Assembly: GCA_007692605.1 (NCBI GenBank)
Contig: REBS01000103.1
Location: 1 to 62,927, forward strand
Source of the DNA: Gemmatimonadales bacterium
Lineage (GTDB): Bacteria > Gemmatimonadota > Gemmatimonadetes > Longimicrobiales > Gaopeijiaceae
Length of the DNA stretch: 62,927 nt
Direction: 5' to 3'
The notes under the pieces: generated by a model
What the model saw: the letters and a program-made list of their open reading frames with translations, nothing else
Databases searched by the model: none
Told to the model about the DNA's origin: nothing
In this document: in pieces, positions 1 to 8,666 of the stretch
Layout: each line of letters opens with the position of its first letter
Numbering within the stretch: position 1 is the first letter of the stretch
Position numbers and translations under genes: made by a program

Positions 1-1
1 G

Positions 2-1819
2 CGGGTCCTCGTGGACGGGGTCGAGGGGATCGCGGTGGGGGAGTGGACCGTGGTCGCCACCGTGGGGCTCCCGGCCGGAGCCGAGCAGGATCCGCCCAGC
101 CTGCGCATCCCCGTCGTGGTGGAGTGGCCGGCGGTGACCGAGGTGCGGGTCCGGCCGCCCGAGACCCGACTCTACCAGGGCACCACGGCCCGCTTCGGGG
201 TGGCGGCGACCCATGCCGACGGCACCGAACGTCCCCGGCCCCCGGCGATGTGGGAGAGCTCCGACCCCGAGGTGGCCGAGGTCGACGCCTACGGACACGT
301 CACCGCGCACGCTTCCGGGACGGTCCGCATTGGCGCCCGGGTCGACGGGGTCGAGGGCTGGGTCGAGCACGAGGTCGAGCCCTTTCCGGTCGATCGGATG
401 GAGCTCGGCCTCCCCGAAGGACCCTATCGTACGGGCGATGTGATCCGCATCGAGCTGCGGGCCCACGACGCCGGGGGCGACGAGGTGCGCGATCTGCCGG
501 TGAGCTGGGGGTACAGCTGGGATCCGGGACGCGAGGACATCCTGATGCCCGGGGCCGAGGCCCAGATCCGCGAGGGGCGCTTCACGGCCGAGGTGCCCGG
601 GGACTACACGGTCTTCGCCACGGCGGGGGTCCGGACGGCGCGGGTGACCTTCACGGTCGAGCCGCGCGACGTGGTGCACGGGGTGCAACTCCTGGGGCAG
701 GGGCGGGTGAGCGAGTACCACACCTCGGACTTCTGGATCTGGGAGGGGGTCGATGGCAGGGACTGGGCGCTGAGCGGAACCTGGGGCGCCGATGGATGGA
801 GCTACCTGTGGGACGTGACCGATCCGGGGGCGATGATCAAGACGGACTCGCTTCGGATCGACGCACGCACCGTCAACGACGTGAAGGTCTCGCCCGACGG
901 TCGCTACGGGGTGCTCACGCGGGAGGGGGCCTCGGATCGGGTGAACGGTCTGGTGGTGCTCGACCTGGCCTCGGAGCCCGGACGGATCCGGGTCGCCACC
1001 GAGCTCGACGAGGGGCTCACCGGCGGGGTGCACAACACCTACCCGACCGACGACTACCTCTACGCCCTGTCGGGAGGCCAAAAGTACCTGATCATCGACA
1101 TGAGCGACATCGAGAACCCGCGCACGGTGGGCGAGGTGCAGCACGAGGACTGCCGGATCCACGACGTGTGGGTGCACGACGGGCTCGCCTATTCGGCCCA
1201 GTGGGGGTGCGGGCTCCTGGTGTACGACGTCGGAAACGGGGGCTGGGGCGGCACTCCCGAGGCCCCGGCCTTCGTCTCGCAGTTCCTGACTCCCGGGGGG
1301 CGGACGCACGCCGTCTTCCCCTACTACCAGGAGGAGACGGGGATCTTCTACGTCTACCTGGGCGACGAGATCATCGGGCGCTCGGGGATGGCCTGGGCCG
1401 GTCAGCCCTCGGGGCCCTACAATCCGGCGACCCCCGAGGAACCGGTGCCCGAGCAGACCGCCGGGTACATCCACATCGTGGACTTCTCGGATCCCGCGGC
1501 GCCGAAGAAGGTGGCGCGCTACCACGTGCCCGAGTACGGGACCCACAACATCTGGGTCGAAGACGACGTCCTCTACCAGGCCTACTACGAGGGGGGACTG
1601 AGGGTCGTCGACGTCTCGGGCGAGCTCCAGGGCAACCTGGCCGACCAGGGGAGGGAGATGGCGGTCTTCAAGCCGCATGACCCCTTTGGCAAGATCCGCA
1701 ACGCGGCGCAGGTGTGGAGCGCGATGCCCTTCAAGGGCCGGATCTTCATGTCGGATCACAACTCGGGGCTCTGGGCCGTCGAGATCGAGCCGCCGGAAGC
1801 CTTCCGGCCGGTCAGTTGA
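2..1819 (+). CDS. Ig-like (Big2) / LVIVD-repeat extracellular protein, 5'-truncated
   Basis: The reading frame is open to the left edge, so the true start and any signal peptide lie outside the window; about 606 codons are present. The first ~200 residues look like two bacterial Ig-like modules, the first with the Big2-type phrase [12 protein letters not shown] and G-x-VTA. The remainder carries LVIVD-type beta-propeller repeats, such as [17 protein letters not shown] and [18 protein letters not shown], each followed by a H-x-x-W/VHD phrase. Such proteins are secreted or surface-exposed; their ligands are mostly unknown. The stop codon overlaps the TTG start of the downstream MoxR gene (TTGA), implying translational coupling. 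Its role with MoxR is inference; it could be a client or an envelope partner. Confidence 0.8.
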   Translation, partial: RVLVDGVEGIAVGEWTVVATVGLPAGAEQDPPSLRIPVVVEWPAVTEVRVRPPETRLYQGTTARFGVAATHADGTERPRPPAMWESSDPEVAEVDAYGHVTAHASGTVRIGARVDGVEGWVEHEVEPFPVDRMELGLPEGPYRTGDVIRIELRAHDAGGDEVRDLPVSWGYSWDPGREDILMPGAEAQIREGRFTAEVPGDYTVFATAGVRTARVTFTVEPRDVVHGVQLLGQGRVSEYHTSDFWIWEGVDGRDWALSGTWGADGWSYLWDVTDPGAMIKTDSLRIDARTVNDVKVSPDGRYGVLTREGASDRVNGLVVLDLASEPGRIRVATELDEGLTGGVHNTYPTDDYLYALSGGQKYLIIDMSDIENPRTVGEVQHEDCRIHDVWVHDGLAYSAQWGCGLLVYDVGNGGWGGTPEAPAFVSQFLTPGGRTHAVFPYYQEETGIFYVYLGDEIIGRSGMAWAGQPSGPYNPATPEEPVPEQTAGYIHIVDFSDPAAPKKVARYHVPEYGTHNIWVEDDVLYQAYYEGGLRVVDVSGELQGNLADQGREMAVFKPHDPFGKIRNAAQVWSAMPFKGRIFMSDHNSGLWAVEIEPPEAFRPVS

Positions 1820-2832
1820 CGACCGGGGCCGAGGTGCAGGCGCCCGACGTCGCCCCCCTGCTCGAGGGGGTCGAGGCGCTCCGGGCCCAGGTGGCCCGAC
1901 GGGTCCTGGGCCAGGAGGCGGTGGTCGAAGAGACCCTCCTGACCCTTCTGGCAGGGGGACACGCGCTCCTCGAGGGGGTGCCGGGGCTGGCCAAGACCCT
2001 CCTGGTCCGGACCCTGGCCGAGGGGATGGACCTGGACTTCCGCCGCATCCAGTTCACCCCGGACCTGATGCCGGGCGACGTGACGGGCACCGAGGTCCTG
2101 AACGAGGAGCGGGGGAGCGGGCGGCGCGAGCTGCGCTTCATGCCCGGGCCGGTCTTCACGCAGATCCTCCTGGCGGACGAGATCAACCGGGCGCCCCCGA
2201 AGACCCAGGCCGCGCTCCTCGAGGCCATGCAGGAGGGGCACGTGACCGCGGCGGGGACCACCCGCGACCTGCCGACCCCCTTCCTGGTGCTCGCGACCCA
2301 GAATCCGATCGAGCAGGAGGGCACCTATCCGCTTCCCGAGGCCCAGCTCGACCGCTTCCTGGTGAAGATCCGGGTGCCGTATCCGGAGGCGGGGATCGAA
2401 CGGGACATCCTGGCCGCCACGACCGGGGAGCGGCAGGCCGCCGTGAGCGCGGTGCTCGATGGCCCCGCGATCCTGCGGCTTCGGCAGGCGGTCCGACGGG
2501 TCGCGGCGTCGGAGCCCGTCTTCGACTACGTGGTGCGCCTGGTCCGGGGCACGCGGCCCGACACGTCGGACGGGGTCGGGGAGGTCGTCGACTGGCTCCG
2601 CTGGGGCGCCGGGCCCAGGGCGGGGCAGGCGCTCGTCCTGGTCGGAAAGGCGAGAGCGCTGCTGAGGGGGCGCTTCCACCTGTCGCCCGAGGATGTCCGG
2701 GCCGTGGCGCCCGCGGTGCTGCGACACCGGCTCCTGCCCTCCTTTCGCGCCGAGGCCGAGGGGCTGACCCCGGACCGGCTGATCGAGCGACTCCTGGAGC
2801 GGGTGCCGCCGCCCACGTCGGGGCTGGGGTGA
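1816..2832 (+). CDS. MoxR-family AAA+ ATPase
   Basis: A 338-residue AAA+ protein of the usual MoxR length. Walker A is GVPGLAKT near residues 53-60 and Walker B is LADEIN with D121/E122. The MoxR-typical [19 protein letters not shown] follows, with sensor and arginine-finger regions after it. MoxR ATPases act as chaperones that mature or load cofactors into partner proteins, usually together with DUF58 or VWA proteins. I chose the TTG at 1816 because it overlaps the previous stop as TTGA and gives a normal N-terminus; the frame is open further upstream but that part overlaps the previous gene. The DUF58, BatA-like and DUF4159 genes follow immediately, so this is the ATPase of a five-gene coupled unit. 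Substrate unknown. Confidence 0.93.
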   Translation: MTTGAEVQAPDVAPLLEGVEALRAQVARRVLGQEAVVEETLLTLLAGGHALLEGVPGLAKTLLVRTLAEGMDLDFRRIQFTPDLMPGDVTGTEVLNEERGSGRRELRFMPGPVFTQILLADEINRAPPKTQAALLEAMQEGHVTAAGTTRDLPTPFLVLATQNPIEQEGTYPLPEAQLDRFLVKIRVPYPEAGIERDILAATTGERQAAVSAVLDGPAILRLRQAVRRVAASEPVFDYVVRLVRGTRPDTSDGVGEVVDWLRWGAGPRAGQALVLVGKARALLRGRFHLSPEDVRAVAPAVLRHRLLPSFRAEAEGLTPDRLIERLLERVPPPTSGLG

Positions 2833-2842
2833 GCCCGACGCC

Positions 2843-3793
2843 ATGAGGGGGCTCGACGACGCCGTCGACTCCGCGTCGCCGGCGGGTGAGGATCTTCTCC
2901 CCCCGGAGCTCCTGGACCAGGTGGGCGACCTGGAGTGGGTGGCCCGTCGGGTGGCCCGGCTCCTCGCGGCCGGGGCGCACGAGACCCGCTCCGCCGGGCG
3001 GGGCGAGGAGTTCGAGCGGCACCAGCCCTACCAGCAGGGCGACGACCTGCGGTACCTCGACTGGAAGCTCCTGGCCCGGACCGACCGCCTTTACCTGCGG
3101 CGGTTCCGCGAGCGCAGTCACCTGCGTACCCTCTTCGTGCTCGACGCCTCGGCCTCGATGGCCTTTGCGGGGGGCGCCCCGGTCACCAAGCTGCGCTACG
3201 GAGTCCTGCTGGCCGCGATCCTCGGGCACCTGGCCCGTGATGCGGGCGATGCGGTCGGGCTCGTGGTGGCGGGGGCCGAGGCCGAGACCGAGTTGCCCCC
3301 GGGGCGCGGGAGTGAGCGATGGCGTGCGGTGCTCCACGCCCTGCAGGGGGTGCGAGGCTCGGGTGGGGGGGACCTGGGACCCTGGCTCGAGCGGGCGGGG
3401 CTCCTCGCGACGCCGGGCTCGCGGATCGTGATCCTCTCCGACTTCCTGGAGGGGGACGACGGGGTCGAGTTGATGCGCTCGGTGGGGCACCTGAGGGCCC
3501 GCGGAGACGAGATCGGTGCGATCCGGATCCTCTCGCCCGAGGAGCTGGGACGGAGCGGGGGCGACGAGGCCCTCTACGCCGACCCCGAGGACCCGGAGCG
3601 GCTCCTGCCCGCAGCGCCCGGACGGGATCCGGGCTACCTGGCGCGGCTCGATGCCTACTATGCCGAGCTCTCGCGCGGTCTGGTCGACCGGGGCGCGCGG
3701 TGGGCCGAGGTCTCGAGCGCCGACCCGCTCCTCCCCTTCCTGCGGGGGTGGTTTCGGGCGCCGGACCGATCGCTTCGGGGCGCGCGGGCGTGA
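2843..3793 (+). CDS. DUF58 (VWA-like) protein, MoxR partner
   Basis: A 316-residue cytosolic protein with the DUF58 core: G-x-G-x-EF near residue 53, then DLRYLDWKLLAR, the family signature. A VWA-like MIDAS-type LDASASM follows with D101, S103 and S105. DUF58 proteins pair with MoxR ATPases, and the pair is thought to remodel or load metal into targets. The gene starts 10 bases after moxR with ATG and ends in GTGA, which is also the start of the next gene. The C-terminal third (LEGDDGVELMRSVGHLRARGDEI) is the normal Rossmann-like continuation, so the protein looks complete. Confidence 0.92.
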   Translation: MRGLDDAVDSASPAGEDLLPPELLDQVGDLEWVARRVARLLAAGAHETRSAGRGEEFERHQPYQQGDDLRYLDWKLLARTDRLYLRRFRERSHLRTLFVLDASASMAFAGGAPVTKLRYGVLLAAILGHLARDAGDAVGLVVAGAEAETELPPGRGSERWRAVLHALQGVRGSGGGDLGPWLERAGLLATPGSRIVILSDFLEGDDGVELMRSVGHLRARGDEIGAIRILSPEELGRSGGDEALYADPEDPERLLPAAPGRDPGYLARLDAYYAELSRGLVDRGARWAEVSSADPLLPFLRGWFRAPDRSLRGARA

Positions 3794-5331
3794 TCGAGCT
3801 CCTGCGACCCGGATTCCTGGTAGCCGGGGGGGCGCTGGCGCTCCTGGCGGTCGGGCTCCACCTGCTGCGCCCCCGAACCCGAGAGCGGAGGGCGCTCCCC
3901 ACCGCCCGCTTCCTGGCCGAGGACCCCCGGTCGCGGATTCGGTGGCATCGGCGGCCCGACCACTGGTCCCTGCTGGCGCTCCGGGTTGCCTTCGCCCTGG
4001 CGCTGGGGGCGGCCTTCGCCGGAGTGGTGTGGGTGGGGCCGTCGGACGGACGTGGGGTGGTCGTGGTCATCGACTCGGAGGCGGGCGAAGATCTCGACGA
4101 GCTGAGGGAGCGGGTGAGCACCGGGTCCGACGAGTGGTTCGACGAGTGGTTCGACGGATGGTTCGGCGAGGGGTTCGAGGGGTCCGACGGGGCGCCCGAC
4201 GCGGTGACCGTCGAGGTCAGGGTCGCCTACCCGGACGCCTCGGGCACCCTCTCGCTCGCGACCCTCCTCGGCGAGGTGCGCGAGGGGACCGCGGCGCTGA
4301 CCGGTGTGGACTCGGTCACGGCCGTCATCATGGCCCGACCCCGGGCGGAGCTGTGGGGCCCGGGCGTTCCCGAGCTTCGGGACCGGAGCTGGCCGGGCCG
4401 CATCCGCTACGAGCGGGTGGGCCCTGCGCCCGGGACCGATGGGGGCGCCGAAGCCGAGGCGGGTCCCGAAGTCGAGGCGGGTCCCGAGGGCTCGGCCCAG
4501 TCGCCGGAGGTGGTCGCCCGGTCGGAACCGGCGGAACTCCGGCCGCCGACGGGGCTCCCTGCCGAGGTGGGGGAGCATTGGGTCGCGATCTGGGAGGCCC
4601 TGCCGGTCCGATCCCGTTCGGCCCCGGAGCCCGCGCCCGGCCCGGAGCCCGCGCCCGGCCCGGTCGATCGGATCGAGGTCGAGCTGGTCACAGCGCTCCC
4701 CGATGCGTGGGCCTCGGGTCCGGATGGGCTCTGGCGGGAGGGGACGGACGGTGCCTCCGACGCTCCTTCCGATGGCCCCACCGACGGTACGAGCGCCGAT
4801 GACGACGATGTGCCCGGCGCCACGCGCAGCTCGCGCCAGCTCCTCCTTCTCGACGGGCGGAGGCTCGACGGGGGAGGGGAGGGGCCCGCGGGCACACCGG
4901 CCGAGGGCGCCGTGATTCCCCTGCTCAGGGCCGGGGGTCTGCCGGCCGCGGCGGCGACGGTCACCGAGGGGGTCTGCCGGATCGCGCTGGCGATCGGGGC
5001 CGACGCGCCGATCCTGGCCGGACCCGACCTGTCCCCCCTCCTGGAGTCGCTCGTCCGTGAGGGCTGCGGGCTGGGCCCGAGACTCTCGGCCGCCGAGGTG
5101 GACCGTGCACTGGCGGCCCTTCTGGAGCGCGAGGACCTTCCCGTGGGTGTGGCCCGCGCGGAGCTGGGAGAGCTCCCGTCGAGAGGGGCGGATCTCACCC
5201 CCTGGCTCCTGGCGCTGGTCCTGCTTCTGGCGGGGGTCGAGTGGCTCCGTACCCGCCGGCTGGATCGAGGGCGGACGCTCGAGGGTACCCTCATCTCACC
5301 CTCCGACACGAACCCGGGGCCGACCCCTTGA
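3790..5331 (+). CDS. BatA-like two-anchor membrane protein
   Basis: A 513-residue protein starting at GTG inside GTGA. The N-terminus (residues 2-20, then RPRTRERRALPTARFL) matches the aerotolerance/BatA N-terminal two-anchor domain, with a second membrane segment around residues 60-80. The C-terminal segment LTPWLLALVLLLAGVEWLR is a further anchor. Between the anchors the expected VWA domain is degenerate: VVVVIDSEAG stands where the MIDAS DxSxS would be, and the middle is low complexity. That middle includes a W-F acidic repeat (residues ~114-134), a PEPAPGPEPAPGP stretch and an Asp/Ser/Thr-rich run. It is probably an inner-membrane component of the MoxR unit. It ends in TTGA, the start of the next gene. 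Confidence 0.8.
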   Translation: MIELLRPGFLVAGGALALLAVGLHLLRPRTRERRALPTARFLAEDPRSRIRWHRRPDHWSLLALRVAFALALGAAFAGVVWVGPSDGRGVVVVIDSEAGEDLDELRERVSTGSDEWFDEWFDGWFGEGFEGSDGAPDAVTVEVRVAYPDASGTLSLATLLGEVREGTAALTGVDSVTAVIMARPRAELWGPGVPELRDRSWPGRIRYERVGPAPGTDGGAEAEAGPEVEAGPEGSAQSPEVVARSEPAELRPPTGLPAEVGEHWVAIWEALPVRSRSAPEPAPGPEPAPGPVDRIEVELVTALPDAWASGPDGLWREGTDGASDAPSDGPTDGTSADDDDVPGATRSSRQLLLLDGRRLDGGGEGPAGTPAEGAVIPLLRAGGLPAAAATVTEGVCRIALAIGADAPILAGPDLSPLLESLVREGCGLGPRLSAAEVDRALAALLEREDLPVGVARAELGELPSRGADLTPWLLALVLLLAGVEWLRTRRLDRGRTLEGTLISPSDTNPGPTP

Positions 5332-8300
5332 CCTCTCCGATCCTGCAGGCCCGACTCGCCGAACTGCGGCGACGCTGGCGGATTCGCACCCTGGTGCGGG
5401 CCGCGGGCCTCGCCGTGGGGCTCGCCGCCGTCACGGTCCTGGGGCTGGTGGGGCTGGCGGCGGTCGGACTCGTGCCGGCGGCGGCGAGGGGGATCCTCCG
5501 CTGGATCCCGGCCGTGGCCCTCCTCGCACCCCTCCTCGGGGCCCTGGTGGTGATCGTCGGCCGCGTCCCCTCGGACCGTCGGCTCGCCCTGCAGATCGAC
5601 GAACAGCTTCCGGAGCTCGAACAGGGGGCCTCGACGCTCCTGGAGCTCCCGGCGGCGCACCCCTACGCCCCTTCGATCCGTGCGTCGGTCGAGGGGCGGA
5701 TCGGTCGGGTCCGGGACTCGCGGTTCGCGTGGTGGAGGGCGGGCGAGGGAGAGGGGCGGCGAGCGATCCCGGTCGTCGCGGCGCTGGCGCTCGCGGGGAT
5801 CCTGCTCGCCGCGCAGGGCGGGCCCGGGGTGGTCTGGGGCGCCTGGGGGGCTGCGGCGTCCGGCGCGGGGACCGGCGCTCCCGGGGTTGCGGGGTCGATG
5901 GGGACCGCCGGAGAGCTCGAGGAGGCCCCGATCGACCTCCCCGACCACCTCACGATCACCCTTCGTCACCCGGGATACACCGGGTTGCCGGATCGCCAGG
6001 TCCCCTTCGACGAGGGGGTGGTCACCCTGGCAGGCGCCCAGCTGCGGCTGGTGGCCGAGCTCCCCGAGGGATCGGGTCCCCCGGAGTTGCGCCGGATTCG
6101 CCCGGGGAGCGGCGAGGGGGCGACCGGGTCAGCCGAGGACTCCCAAGGGGATCGGGGGCCGGAGGCGGGGGCCTGGACGCCCTTCGATGCGGATGGGAAC
6201 GGGGGGTGGACGGCGCAGGTGAGCCTCGACACGGGGGATCGCGGCCTGGTGCTCCGCCACGGCGCGGAGTGGATCCTCCCGGTGCAGGTCCGCCCCGACG
6301 GGCCGCCCGAGGTCGAGCTGATGGAGCCGGGGCGCGACATGGTGCTGGCCACGGGCACCGGCACGGTCCAGCTGCAGGCCCGGGCCCGGGATCGCTACGG
6401 GATCGGCGACTTCGAGCTCAGCTGGATGCACACCCGGGGCTCGGGAGAGTCGTTCGACTTTCGCGATGGCCGGATCGCCTGGGATGCGGTCGAGGAGGGC
6501 GCCGACGGGGCCCTCGAGGGGCGACTCACCCTGGAGCTGGAGTCGATCGGGCTCGGACCGGGCGATGTGCTCCACCTGCGCGCGGTGGCCCGCGATCGCA
6601 ACGATGTGACCGGACCGGGAGAGGGGGTATCCCGAACGCGCCAGCTGCGCGTGATCCGCGAGGGCGACGAGATGTCGGTCGACGCGCTCATCGGCCTGCC
6701 GGTCGATGTCGAACAGGAGCCGGTCCTGTCTCAGCGGATGATCCTGATGATGACCGAGGAGCTGATCGCCGAGGCCCCCCGGATGAACGCGACCGAGGTT
6801 CGCTCCGAAGCGCTCCGGATCAGCCGGGAGCAGAACCGGCTGCGCACCCGGATCGGCGAGGAGGTCTTCTCGCGCGCCACCGGTGCGATGGAAGAGGTGG
6901 TCCTTCACCTGGGCGTGGAGTTCGATCCGCACGGGGGGCACGTGGGCGATCTTGCCGCAGGGGCGGCACACGCGCATGACGACGACCACGACGGCGACCA
7001 TGATCATGACGATGACCATGACCACGACGATGATCACGCCGCGGATGCCGATCGGACCGCACCCCCGACCGGGGGATCCCGCTACGGAGTCGCCTCGATC
7101 TTCGACCCATCGGCGCGTGCACAGCCGGCGCGGGACACCGTCGGAATCGGGGCCGGACCGGGAGCCGCGCACGACCACGACCACGGGGACAGCCGCGGCG
7201 CGCGCCTCGATTTCGGGGCCGGCGAGAACCTGGACCCGCTCTTCATGGGACGGCCCGGAGATCTTCCGGTCGGGTTCGGCGAGCTCGAGGAGTTGGGTCA
7301 CGACCATGACGGGAATCCGATCCTCTCGGTGAACCAGCCCCTCCTCGAGATCTACAACGCGATGTGGGAGTCGGAGCGCTACCTGAGTCTGATCGATCCC
7401 GACCGATCGACCCCGCACCAGCAGGAGGCGCTCGACGGGCTCCAGGCGCTTCGCGAGAACACCCGGGTCTTCCCGAGGGGGCGCGTCACCGTGCCCCCGG
7501 TGGACGTGGGTCAGGCGCGTGGCACGGGAGAGATCGACGACGCGAACCCCGCCGCCCGCCGGGCCGGGGAGCGGAGAGAGGCCTCGGACGCCCGCATCGG
7601 GGAGCTGGATCAGGTCCTGGTGCGCGTCGACGAGGGGAGCGACGAGGCGGAATCCGAACTCCATGCGTTCGCCCTCTCGCTCCTAGAGGATCCGGTGGTG
7701 CCCACCGAGGTCTCGAGCGCCGTGGTGCGCGCCTCGCAGCTGCTTCAGCGCGGTGAGCTCGACGGGGCCTCGCGGCTCCTGCGGGATACGCGGCGGGACT
7801 GGGCTCGGCCCGCTCGCGACCGGGGGGGGCGACTCGTGGAGACGCCGCTGAATCCGATGGCGGGATGGACGGGGGACGAGGATCGATCGCGCGCCGCGCG
7901 TGGGTCGGGGTCTCCGGACGCCCTCGCCGAAACCCCCTTCGTGTTTGCGACCCTCCGATACGAATCGGGGAACTGGGACTCCGCACCCCTGGTCCCGCAG
8001 AATCTGATTCACTCGCTGGCCCAGTACACCGACCTGCCCGTGGCGCCCGAGGGGGTCGTGGTCGACCTCTCGTCGGACGAGATCTTCGGGTATCCGGTGC
8101 TCTACCTGACCGGGCACCTGCCGGTACGCTTTTCGGATGCCGAGGCGCGTAACCTGGAGCGGTACGTGCGCATGGGCGGGTTCGTGTTCATGGACGATCA
8201 CAATCACGATATCGACGGAGCCTTCCACCGCACCGCGACCGCCGAGATCGCCCGGATCTTCGGGCCGGACGCCCTCGAGGCCCTCCCTTCGGACCACGAA

Positions 8301-8546
8301 CTCTACCGCAGCTTCTTCCACTTCGAAGACGGGCCGCCGACGACGAGCCACGAGCTCTCGGGGTGGGGAGACGGTCTGATTCACCCGGACCTCTACGCCG
8401 TCCTGATCGACGGCCGGATCGGGGTGCTCTACTCGAACAAGGATTACTCTTCGGAGTGGAGCTACCACGCGGTGAACAAGCGCTTCCTGGCGGTCGACAA
8501 CACCCGCTTCGGGGTGAACCTGCTCCTCTACGCCCTGACCCGCTGA
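5328..8546 (+). CDS. Large membrane protein: DUF4175-like N-terminus fused to C-terminal DUF4159
   Basis: A 1072-residue protein; the TTG at 5328 overlaps the previous stop (TTGA). Two hydrophobic segments lie near residues 22-75 and a third near 145-165. The middle resembles DUF4175-type proteins, with an Ig-like phrase around ARDRYGIGDFELSW and a helical region LSQRMILMMTEELIAE. Residues ~548-571 form a His/Asp-rich cluster and a shorter AHDHDHGD cluster follows, which suggests metal binding. The last ~200 residues, from TPFVFATLRYESGNWD through YVRMGGFVFMDDHNHD to RFGVNLLLYALTR, match DUF4159. DUF4159 is often a separate gene beside MoxR/BatA clusters, so the fusion here is notable. Function unknown; probably a periplasm-facing part of the MoxR unit. 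Confidence 0.8.
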   Translation: MTSPILQARLAELRRRWRIRTLVRAAGLAVGLAAVTVLGLVGLAAVGLVPAAARGILRWIPAVALLAPLLGALVVIVGRVPSDRRLALQIDEQLPELEQGASTLLELPAAHPYAPSIRASVEGRIGRVRDSRFAWWRAGEGEGRRAIPVVAALALAGILLAAQGGPGVVWGAWGAAASGAGTGAPGVAGSMGTAGELEEAPIDLPDHLTITLRHPGYTGLPDRQVPFDEGVVTLAGAQLRLVAELPEGSGPPELRRIRPGSGEGATGSAEDSQGDRGPEAGAWTPFDADGNGGWTAQVSLDTGDRGLVLRHGAEWILPVQVRPDGPPEVELMEPGRDMVLATGTGTVQLQARARDRYGIGDFELSWMHTRGSGESFDFRDGRIAWDAVEEGADGALEGRLTLELESIGLGPGDVLHLRAVARDRNDVTGPGEGVSRTRQLRVIREGDEMSVDALIGLPVDVEQEPVLSQRMILMMTEELIAEAPRMNATEVRSEALRISREQNRLRTRIGEEVFSRATGAMEEVVLHLGVEFDPHGGHVGDLAAGAAHAHDDDHDGDHDHDDDHDHDDDHAADADRTAPPTGGSRYGVASIFDPSARAQPARDTVGIGAGPGAAHDHDHGDSRGARLDFGAGENLDPLFMGRPGDLPVGFGELEELGHDHDGNPILSVNQPLLEIYNAMWESERYLSLIDPDRSTPHQQEALDGLQALRENTRVFPRGRVTVPPVDVGQARGTGEIDDANPAARRAGERREASDARIGELDQVLVRVDEGSDEAESELHAFALSLLEDPVVPTEVSSAVVRASQLLQRGELDGASRLLRDTRRDWARPARDRGGRLVETPLNPMAGWTGDEDRSRAARGSGSPDALAETPFVFATLRYESGNWDSAPLVPQNLIHSLAQYTDLPVAPEGVVVDLSSDEIFGYPVLYLTGHLPVRFSDAEARNLERYVRMGGFVFMDDHNHDIDGAFHRTATAEIARIFGPDALEALPSDHELYRSFFHFEDGPPTTSHELSGWGDGLIHPDLYAVLIDGRIGVLYSNKDYSSEWSYHAVNKRFLAVDNTRFGVNLLLYALTR

Positions 8547-8666
8547 ACCGGACTCGCGGAACCGGGCTCGCAGGTGCAGGCTCCGGCCCGGAATTGGACT
8601 TTGGGCGCCCGCACCCCCATTCTGATCCGATCCCCCCGAGACAAACACCCGAACGGAGTCTTCTGC

